From the NCBI GenBank assembly GCA_021299615.1, contig JAJTHC010000114.1, positions 1-10,405 on the forward strand: 10,405 nt of DNA, in the 5' to 3' direction. The notes under the pieces are model-generated. The model was not told the origin of the DNA, did no database searches, and worked only from the letters and a program-made list of their open reading frames with translations. This DNA comes from Vampirovibrionales bacterium (lineage in GTDB: Bacteria > Cyanobacteriota > Vampirovibrionia > Vampirovibrionales > JAJTHC01). Below are positions 1 through 4,363 of the stretch, piece after piece (the first letter of the stretch is position 1; each line of letters begins with the position of its first letter). Made by a program: the position numbers and the translations under genes.

Positions 1-6
1 TCCCCA

Positions 7-27
7 AAGGGGGCGAGATGCCCCCTT
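7..27 (-). other. GC-rich hairpin downstream of the DUF669-like gene
   Basis: An 8-bp perfect inverted repeat (AAGGGGGC / GCCCCCTT) with a 5-nt loop lies 30 bases beyond the stop codon of the leftward gene at 58-714. It could be the stem of a terminator or an mRNA-stabilising hairpin. The window ends before any U-tract could be seen on the minus strand, so terminator function is not shown. Confidence 0.35.
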
Positions 28-57
28 GCTTCACTAAAACAGTTCAAACGGATTTAT

Positions 58-714
58 TCAAACAGGCTGTGCTTGCCAAGGTGCAACGGCTCCCACTGGT
101 GCTGGAGTTAATGGCGGAGCTTGTTGGACTGGAGCAGAAAGAGGAGCCAACTGCAACACAGGAGGAGCCTGTGGGGCTTGCTGAATAGGAGCCTGTTGAA
201 TTGGAGCCACTGCTGGATATTGAGCAGGTGGAGCCAAGGGAGGCGGTGCGTGTTGAGCTACATGGGCATTAACAAGCGTCGGCTTGAAGTTGATATAAGT
301 CTTGCCATTCTTACCTGTACTGGCTTCAAGGTTGAAAAACACCACGGCTTGATTCAAGGCTTCAGGTAAAATGTTTACCAAGTCATGCAAGGCAATTTCG
401 CCATAAGCAGGATCCAACAACTTGGCAAAAAACTTCAACTGGTTCAAGTTGCCTTTTCGTGCTTCAAACATTCCTGATTGCTCACTTTTTTGAGCCAAGA
501 TGATATTTTCCGTATGCGTCAACCCATAAAGCTCACCTTCCATAATTTTAATATGCAAGGTGAACATTTGGGAATTGCCGTTTTGCGAAAGCACAAATTC
601 CGCTTTTTCCACATGCCCCACATAGGAGCCGGGAGGAATCTGCAAGCTATCAAGACCGGGGGCTTGCTCATAAGCCTGATTCAAATAACTTAAATCGTAA
701 CTGGATAATGTCAT
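58..714 (-). CDS. DUF669-like phage protein, probable ssDNA-binding partner of the upstream ATPase
   Basis: This 218-aa protein probably works in phage DNA recombination or replication. Residues 1-145 have the look of the DUF669 family: an N-terminal 'IPPGSY' turn leading into alternating beta-strands (about 25-60), then a helical part and a 'GKTYINF' strand near 135-142. DUF669 genes commonly sit directly beside AAA_24/Sak4 ATPases in phages, as here, and are thought to bind single-stranded DNA. Residues from about 153 to the end are a disordered Pro/Ala/Gln tail with repeats of the type PIQQA/PVQQA. It lacks the acidic DDIPF-like tip of classical SSB proteins. The start is supported by the SD-like AAAGGTG just upstream. 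The gap to the ATPase gene is 17 bp, so the two are surely co-transcribed. The family call rests on resemblance and context, not on a search. Confidence 0.65.
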   Translation of the reverse strand: MTLSSYDLSYLNQAYEQAPGLDSLQIPPGSYVGHVEKAEFVLSQNGNSQMFTLHIKIMEGELYGLTHTENIILAQKSEQSGMFEARKGNLNQLKFFAKLLDPAYGEIALHDLVNILPEALNQAVVFFNLEASTGKNGKTYINFKPTLVNAHVAQHAPPPLAPPAQYPAVAPIQQAPIQQAPQAPPVLQLAPLSAPVQQAPPLTPAPVGAVAPWQAQPV

Positions 715-731
715 GGTGACACCTTTCTTTC

Positions 732-1619
732 TTAACTATTCGTCACTTCATAGACCCTTAGACGTTGACGACGTTCGTCTTCAGGGATTTGGGCAAGCGA
801 CACTTCCCCATTCGTACAAAAATAAGGCAAGGCATTTGAAAGCGTTAAGCCGTAGTTTTTACCCCACGCCATAACCTCTCTCTCGAACTCTTGCAAAGTC
901 AAAGGGCGTTCAATCACTTCCGCCCCACTGTCCGCCCACTGAGCGAGGAGTTCACCGTCTTTCGAGGTGATCACCCAATCAGGTTTATCCACAAACAAGC
1001 CTGTGCGGTCTTTCGACACGGTGGCAAGGTGCGATTTGTTCTGAATATCAAAACAAGCCGTCATTTCATAATCAAGTCCCTCTCGAGTGATGACTTTAAG
1101 CCCCACCTTTTGAGGAACGCTTTTGCCTTTGTCGTTTTGTGAAATTACAACATCGGTTTTAACTCGACCGCAACAGATCACATGACAAGGAGCGGTTAAA
1201 ATTTCTTCCAAAAAAGAATTATGACGTGGCGTGATTCTGCCCCAATTGGTGTAAGAGTTTCCACCGCCTAAGTCTAATTGTTCTTTAATCTCTAAAGCAC
1301 CGCCCTTTCCTTCCCATTCATGCGAAATAGAATCTACAATAATGCACTCCATTTTTGCTTGAATGCAGGTTTTAATGGCTTCCACATAGCGTTCAGGCGT
1401 GTAAGGGGCGGAAAGTAATAAGGTGTTATACTCCCCTAAATCGGCGTATAAATCGGCGGAATTATTTTCTGAATCAATCACGCAGACCTTAGACCAGTCC
1501 CCCACAAGCCCTTTTGCAAGAAGCAAAGCGGAATAGGTTTTACCGCTTCCAGACGTGCCAAACATACCGATGCGGAGCTTGGCTTTTTGTCGGACGGCTC
1601 GGCGAATCTGAAAGCTCAT
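732..1619 (-). CDS. Sak4-like / AAA_24 phage RecA-type ATPase
   Basis: This 295-aa phage nucleotide-binding protein belongs to the RecA-like AAA_24 group that includes Sak4-type recombinases, which use ATP to promote single-strand annealing or strand exchange in phage recombination. The Walker A motif GTSGSGKT lies at residues 21-28. A 'VIDSENNSADLYAD' strand-loop at 47-60 and a Walker B strand CIIVDS at 92-97 follow. The segment 'HVICCGRVKTDVV' at 146-158 matches the next core strand of this family. The C-terminal 70 residues are a variable tail. The start codon shares one base with the stop codon of the 148-aa gene (TAATG), and GAGGTG lies upstream as SD, so translation is coupled. Length and motif order are intact. 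DnaB-like or other RecA-fold roles are less likely given the DUF669-like neighbour. Confidence 0.85.
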   Translation of the reverse strand: MSFQIRRAVRQKAKLRIGMFGTSGSGKTYSALLLAKGLVGDWSKVCVIDSENNSADLYADLGEYNTLLLSAPYTPERYVEAIKTCIQAKMECIIVDSISHEWEGKGGALEIKEQLDLGGGNSYTNWGRITPRHNSFLEEILTAPCHVICCGRVKTDVVISQNDKGKSVPQKVGLKVITREGLDYEMTACFDIQNKSHLATVSKDRTGLFVDKPDWVITSKDGELLAQWADSGAEVIERPLTLQEFEREVMAWGKNYGLTLSNALPYFCTNGEVSLAQIPEDERRQRLRVYEVTNS

Positions 1620-2065
1620 TATGCCGTCACCTCTTCTTTAATTACGGATGACGTGAAACGTGGGCTAGGCTCGCCCAATTCGCTATGATGAGCGTTGATA
1701 TTATCAATCTGCTCTTGCGTCAAGATGCCTTTTTTCTTCAAGGCACCTAGTGCAGTGGCTGTGATATTGAGTTCAGGCAAGATCTGCGGTGCGTATTCAA
1801 GCAAGGCGATATTCGCCGATTTTTTATACGTCCGTTTTTCGATGTAGCTGTACTTATACGCAAGCCCCACATTTGATTCGATGCGTTCCCCTGCTTCGTA
1901 AGAGCCAAGCAATAGGTTTTGAACGCCTTTTTTATACGTCGTCAACCATTTTTCAAGACGTTCAGACATATATAGCCTGTCCGCCAAAGAAACGTAACCG
2001 TCAAAGAATCCTGTTAAGGAGTGGATCGCATCATGAAGCGATTTTTCAATAGTTTTTTGATTCAT
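1619..2065 (-). CDS. Hypothetical phage protein of the recombination operon, 148 aa
   Basis: I do not recognise this protein. It is predicted mostly helical and soluble, with no signal peptide or membrane span. The middle part (about 55-90) is rich in Tyr, Lys and Arg ('YSYIEKRTYKKSAN'); the C-terminal third ends in a short low-complexity tail. Its position directly upstream of the Sak4-like ATPase, with a one-base stop/start overlap, suggests a role in the same recombination or replication module, perhaps as a loader, accessory or nuclease-modulating factor; this is inference only. The start is well supported by AAAGGAG eight bases upstream of the ATG. Confidence 0.75.
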   Translation of the reverse strand: MNQKTIEKSLHDAIHSLTGFFDGYVSLADRLYMSERLEKWLTTYKKGVQNLLLGSYEAGERIESNVGLAYKYSYIEKRTYKKSANIALLEYAPQILPELNITATALGALKKKGILTQEQIDNINAHHSELGEPSPRFTSSVIKEEVTA

Positions 2066-2136
2066 TTATGAATCTCCTTTATAATGATACAAAATATGGT
2101 TCGTCTGCCTCCCTTCCTCCAAGAGGGGGCTTTGTT

Positions 2137-2277
2137 TTAAGGAAACTTGCCAGCGGTACAATCCACAACAAATTGCGACGCTAGAAAACTAATGGGGATG
2201 CTGAACATTACCAGCATGAATATCACTGGGAAAGCATCCAAAAAAATGTGCCTAAAACAATAATCCCAATAAAGCAT
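2137..2277 (-). CDS. Small putative single-span membrane protein, 46 aa
   Basis: This short reading frame begins immediately after the stop codon of the preceding gene (TAAATG) and runs 46 codons to a TAA. The protein starts MLYWDYCFRH and has a long hydrophobic stretch at about residues 11-37 (IFLDAFPVIFMLVMFSIPIS...), enough for one membrane span, then a short tail ending CTAGKFP. There is no clear SD of its own, so translation would depend on re-initiation after the upstream gene. It fills most of the otherwise empty gap before the 148-aa gene. It may be a small phage membrane protein; a chance ORF cannot be excluded. Confidence 0.45.
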   Translation of the reverse strand: MLYWDYCFRHIFLDAFPVIFMLVMFSIPISFLASQFVVDCTAGKFP

Positions 2278-2514
2278 TTATAAATTGTGTCGCTGATTAA
2301 GCGTTGGCTTCGACAATTTTGGCATTTGTACATCAGGTGCTTTCCTTTCAAAGGTATCTTGTGGTAATTCTTTTAACGTCTTTGCGGTGGGAGCCATACC
2401 CATTTTAATAAGGGCATCTTCCCATTCCTCTTCAGGAGGAGGGATTCTTGTAACCGTCGCACGCTTTTCGCTGTTGCGTTCGGCGTGGATATTTGGGTAA
2501 AAGGGATTAATCAT
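2278..2514 (-). CDS. Hypothetical small phage protein, 78 aa (start revised)
   Basis: I do not recognise this protein. It is charged, rich in Pro and Lys, with a short acidic helix near the middle ('PPPEEEWEDALIKMGM') and a basic Pro-rich C-terminus, and no membrane span. A longer frame opens at 2580, but that ATG has no SD and lies inside the 33-aa gene in another frame. The ATG at 2514 (protein begins MINPFYPN) has GGGAG ten bases upstream and overlaps the stop of the 33-aa gene by eight bases (ATGATTAA), a typical coupled arrangement. I therefore prefer 2514 as the start. Confidence 0.6.
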   Translation of the reverse strand: MINPFYPNIHAERNSEKRATVTRIPPPEEEWEDALIKMGMAPTAKTLKELPQDTFERKAPDVQMPKLSKPTLNQRHNL

Positions 2515-2608
2515 CGTATTCAGGCTCCCAACAATTAGGCTCGTCCCATTCTTTCGTTTGGGGCGGATCGGTTTCTTCATCGCACCAGTAGGTGTACGGA
2601 CAACTCAT
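2507..2608 (-). CDS. Cys/Trp-rich acidic micro-protein, 33 aa
   Basis: This small gene starts with ATG at 2608 with AAAGG seven bases upstream, the best SD in this part of the operon. The product is very acidic, with three Cys (residues 3, 9 and 26), three Trp and the start MSCPYTYWCDEE. The Cys pattern could support a metal site or disulfide, but three Cys is not a standard zinc motif. Its stop overlaps the start of the next gene, consistent with coupled translation. It lies just after two intrinsic terminators, so its expression needs read-through. No family is recognised. Small acidic phage early proteins often act as inhibitors or mimics; that idea is only a possibility here. Confidence 0.5.
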   Translation of the reverse strand: MSCPYTYWCDEETDPPQTKEWDEPNCWEPEYDD

Positions 2609-2623
2609 AAATAAACCTTTCGT

Positions 2624-2652
2624 AAAATAAAGGGGCAACACCACGTCGCCCC
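2624..2652 (-). terminator. Intrinsic terminator (second of a tandem pair) inside the early operon
   Basis: On the minus strand an 8-bp stem GGGGCGAC / GTTGCCCC (one G-U pair) with loop GTGGT is followed at once by TTTATTTT. This is a well-formed Rho-independent terminator. The SD of the 33-aa gene begins only a few bases later, leaving no room for a promoter between them, so the downstream recombination genes must be reached by read-through or antitermination. Confidence 0.65.
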
Positions 2653-2686
2653 AGAGTGAATAGGGGTATAACCAACCAAAAATAAC

Positions 2687-2745
2687 AACCTCTCATGGCT
2701 CCCTTGCATTCGTGCGTCTCAAACACAAGGGAGGCGTGAGAGGTT
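2687..2745 (-). terminator. Long stem-loop with U-rich tail after the RHH-like gene
   Basis: The outer stem AACCTCTCA / TGAGAGGTT (9 bp) and inner stem CTCCCTTG / CAAGGGAG (8 bp) are separated by a 3x3 internal loop and close a 19-nt loop. On the minus strand the structure is followed by GTTATTTTTGG. The 5' arm includes part of the stop codon of the upstream gene. It is likely the first of two terminators, or an attenuator/antiterminator RNA, in the leftward operon. Confidence 0.6.
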
Positions 2746-2941
2746 ACTCACGCTCAGGAAGGAAGTCTTGAGGTGAAAACTCTAGGTTTGCTTTTTTGTG
2801 TTGGGTAATGGTTTTGGCACAGAACTCAAACACCGCCTGATTAACGATAGCCGCTACGGCGTTACCTGTAATATTTTGGGACACCTTTTGGCACAATTCA
2901 ACGTTACTAGGACTGATTCTAACTTGCTTACCAATAGGCAT
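2744..2941 (-). CDS. Small ribbon-helix-helix-like regulator (Cro-like position), 65 aa
   Basis: This is the first gene of the leftward operon, divergent from the XRE repressor. The 65-aa product begins MPIGKQVRISPS: a short strand (KQVRIS) followed by two helices (about residues 11-23 and 27-45), the layout of Arc/CopG-type ribbon-helix-helix DNA-binding proteins. A longer frame extends up to 3007, but the ATG at 2941 is preceded by AAAGGAG eight bases upstream, and the longer version would overlap the promoter elements. The C-terminus (FSPQDFLPERE) is acidic. Its place opposite the repressor suggests a Cro-like role in the lysis/lysogeny decision or control of the early promoter. The fold assignment comes from the pattern only. 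Confidence 0.6.
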   Translation of the reverse strand: MPIGKQVRISPSNVELCQKVSQNITGNAVAAIVNQAVFEFCAKTITQHKKANLEFSPQDFLPERE

Positions 2942-2986
2942 TTTGGGAACTCCTTTACTTGTGAGAGAATAATATCTTTCTCTCTT

Positions 2987-3048
2987 TTGACAACTATAAA
3001 TATACAATAAATAACTATGGTTGTCAATAAGTTATTTATATATGTCAA
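2987..3048. promoter_or_regulatory. Divergent operator region between RHH-like and XRE genes
   Basis: TTGACAAC (2987-2994) and GTTGTCAA (3020-3027) are 8-bp inverted half-sites, and a partial copy TGTCAA occurs at 3043-3048. A second inverted pair, ATAAATAAC (3007-3015) and GTTATTTAT (3031-3039), is centred at 3023 on the middle half-site. Repeated sites that overlap the leftward promoter are what is expected of operators for the adjacent repressor and/or the RHH-like protein. The rightward promoter for the repressor gene is less clear; a TATATA at 3037-3042 is a possible -10. Confidence 0.6.
2999..3027 (-). promoter_or_regulatory. Leftward early promoter (PL-like)
   Basis: On the minus strand there is a perfect -35 TTGACA (3022-3027), a 17-bp spacer and a -10 TATATT (2999-3004). 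Transcription would start near 2992 and give a leader of about 50 nt before the RHH-like gene. Repeat half-sites overlap both the -35 and the expected start point. Confidence 0.75.
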
Positions 3049-3079
3049 ACTAATTCCTAGTTAAAGGATTATTTTTAAT

Positions 3080-3439
3080 ATGCTTAGTAATTTAGGTGAC
3101 TTTATTTACCAAAAAAGACAAGCTAAAAATTGGTCTCAACGCAAGTTGGCTGATTTTTCAGGCTTTAGCTACACAGTTATTCAAAAAATAGAATCAGGCA
3201 AGGCTAGAAACCTTACTCTTGAAACGTTAAGAGGTATAGCAAATGCTCTTGAAGTGCCTATTGAAAGCCTCTTGAGAGCAAGCGAAGGCATAAACCCTGA
3301 GGCTTATTCAGAATCAAGCCTCAAAACGATTAAAACGCTCATTGTCCAAATGGAGCTTAATGAGATCAAAGAAGTCCATGACTACCTACATAAGACAATG
3401 TGGGAAACACTAATAAAAAAAGAGAGGCAAAAAGTATAA
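3080..3439 (+). CDS. XRE-family phage repressor (CI-like)
   Basis: This 119-aa protein has a Cro/C1-type helix-turn-helix at about residues 5-66 ('LGDFIYQKRQAKNWSQRKLA', then the recognition segment FSYTVIQKIESGKARN and the closing helix ETLRGIANALEV). The remaining ~50 residues form a helical tail, probably for oligomerisation; there is no LexA-type Ser/Lys peptidase domain, so SOS self-cleavage is not expected. It sits divergent to the leftward early genes with repeated operator-like sites between, the position of a lysogeny repressor. AAAGGA lies 11 bases before the ATG. Near its 3' end is an A7 run (3415-3421) in the reading phase A_AAA_AAA, where a -1 shift would continue into the next gene. 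Confidence 0.85.
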   Translation: MLSNLGDFIYQKRQAKNWSQRKLADFSGFSYTVIQKIESGKARNLTLETLRGIANALEVPIESLLRASEGINPEAYSESSLKTIKTLIVQMELNEIKEVHDYLHKTMWETLIKKERQKV

Positions 3440-3753
3440 CTACCCTAAAACCCGAAGATTTAGCTTATTTGGATGAAGCTTACGCAAAAGTATCTGGTGA
3501 AATCCCCGCAAAAGAAGATCTGGATAAAATGATTAAATTAGAAGATAGAATGATTTTGGTTAAATCTTCAATTCAAAATACAGAAAATGAAGATCCTTAT
3601 GTTAGCCCAAAACCATTAGGTGATGATACCCCACCGTCTTTAGGGGAAATGATTCTTCTTTCAAGAATTGCGAAAGCTGTCAGAGAAGAACTAACTAAAA
3701 AAGAAAGGGTGTGGCTCGTGCAGGATCTCGCTGCCTCACTCGTGGAGGATTAG
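3400..3753 (+). CDS. Hypothetical protein overlapping the repressor gene, in the -1 frame, up to 117 aa
   Basis: I do not recognise this protein. It is charged and mostly helical, with a Pro-containing linker in the middle (YVSPKPLGDDTPP) and a C-terminal helical part ending VQDLAASLVED; no membrane span is seen. The only standard start near its beginning is GTG at 3400, inside the repressor gene, with no SD. The frame is -1 relative to the repressor and the overlap includes an A7 run, so it may be made as a frameshift fusion to the repressor, by coupled re-initiation, or it may mark an old frameshift that split one gene. A GAGAGG at 3422-3427 lies upstream of an in-frame ATA at 3436, a rare start codon. 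The exact N-terminus is uncertain, but the long frame and the following SD-equipped gene support a real CDS. Confidence 0.6.
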   Translation: MGNTNKKREAKSITTLKPEDLAYLDEAYAKVSGEIPAKEDLDKMIKLEDRMILVKSSIQNTENEDPYVSPKPLGDDTPPSLGEMILLSRIAKAVREELTKKERVWLVQDLAASLVED

Positions 3754-3756
3754 ATT

Positions 3757-3855
3757 ATGTGGAATGCCTTCTTAATAGTTCTGTTCCTTGTGGGGCTACT
3801 AAGCTCGATGCATGAGTTTATATTTTCGTTTATTGACCCAATAAACCTTCTGTGA
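3757..3855 (+). CDS. Putative single-span membrane micro-protein, 32 aa
   Basis: The gene has a strong SD (GGAGGA at 3744-3749, seven bases before the ATG) that overlaps the end of the preceding CDS, whose stop codon lies only three bases before this ATG. The product starts MWNAFLIVLFLVGLLSS, a hydrophobic helix long enough to span the membrane, then MHEFIFSFIDPINLL. It looks like a bona fide small membrane protein expressed from a lysogen. Possible roles by analogy are superinfection exclusion or a hydrophobic toxin of the type I kind; the sequence itself does not decide. No family is recognised. Confidence 0.6.
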   Translation: MWNAFLIVLFLVGLLSSMHEFIFSFIDPINLL

Positions 3856-3920
3856 ATAGACTTGTTTTTACCCATTTATTTAGTTGCAAAAATTTTTCAA
3901 AAAGGAAAGGTTATTAAGTA

Positions 3921-4223
3921 ATGAAAAACTATATTTCACTTGCAATTATTGGGGTTTGTCTTATTGTGCCTCAAGCACAAGCCTACGAGTATGTTAATGG
4001 CTACACTCGCTATGATGGTACTTATGTTGCTCCTTACGTTCGCACAAGCCCTGATTCTTCAACGCTTAATAACTTTGGAAGTCCAAGCAATATAAACCAT
4101 TACTATAGGAATACAAATACAGTTTTGCCAATTCAGCTTAATGACAATAAACCCACCATGCTCGAAAGGTATGAGCGTATGAATAATATGAGCGAATCAC
4201 TTAAGTACGGAATCCCTCGCTAA
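3921..4223 (+). CDS. Exported small protein with 'VNGYTRxDGTYVAPYxRTxPD' motif, 100 aa; prophage cargo candidate
   Basis: The N-terminus is a Sec signal peptide: Lys at position 2, a hydrophobic core (ISLAIIGVCLIV) and an AQA cleavage site near residue 21. The mature part begins YEYVNGYTRYDGTYVAPYVR, a motif I know from short exported hypothetical proteins of many Gram-negative bacteria and their phages; its function is not known to me. The rest is Asn/Tyr/Ser-rich and basic, ending in a short helix (MLERYERMNNMSESLKYG). There is an AAAGGAAAGG purine-rich SD ten bases upstream. It is the last gene before the attachment site, rightward with the repressor, the usual place for lysogenic-conversion cargo. 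Confidence 0.75.
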   Translation: MKNYISLAIIGVCLIVPQAQAYEYVNGYTRYDGTYVAPYVRTSPDSSTLNNFGSPSNINHYYRNTNTVLPIQLNDNKPTMLERYERMNNMSESLKYGIPR

Positions 4224-4297
4224 CAAAACCCATAGAGCCAATAATGACACACAAAACACCATATTGACGCAAAAAACATTCGCTCAAAACAGGCTAC

Positions 4298-4339
4298 CTC
4301 CGAAGCCGAAGGTCATGCGTTCGAGTCGCATCAGGCACA
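4298..4339 (+). repeat. att site: 3' remnant of tRNA-Arg(CCG)
   Basis: The segment reads as the 3' part of a tRNA: anticodon loop CTCCGAA (4298-4304, anticodon CCG), 3' anticodon strand (4305-4309), variable loop AGGTC, T-arm ATGCG-TTCGAGT-CGCAT (4315-4331), acceptor 3' strand CAGGCAC (4332-4338) and discriminator A (4339). No matching 5' acceptor (GTGCCTG) or D-arm lies upstream in the prophage sequence, so the gene is truncated. This is the standard scar of a phage that integrates at a tRNA 3' end. CCA is not encoded. The true crossover core may be shorter or begin a little upstream. Confidence 0.8.
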
Positions 4340-4363
4340 ATGTTTAAACCCTTAAGCACTCTT

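Noticed and set aside
2110..2140. Rightward terminator-like CCTC-CAA-GAGG followed by GGGCTTTGTTTT
   Set aside because: The stem is only four base pairs and no rightward gene lies upstream.
2942..3007. N-terminal extension of the RHH-like protein
   Set aside because: The extension would cover the expected transcription start and -10 region, and the internal ATG at 2941 has a strong AAAGGAG.
4298..4339. A complete tRNA gene
   Set aside because: Only the anticodon loop, T-arm and 3' acceptor are present. No 5' acceptor complement (GTGCCTG) or D-arm was found upstream, so it is a truncated copy.
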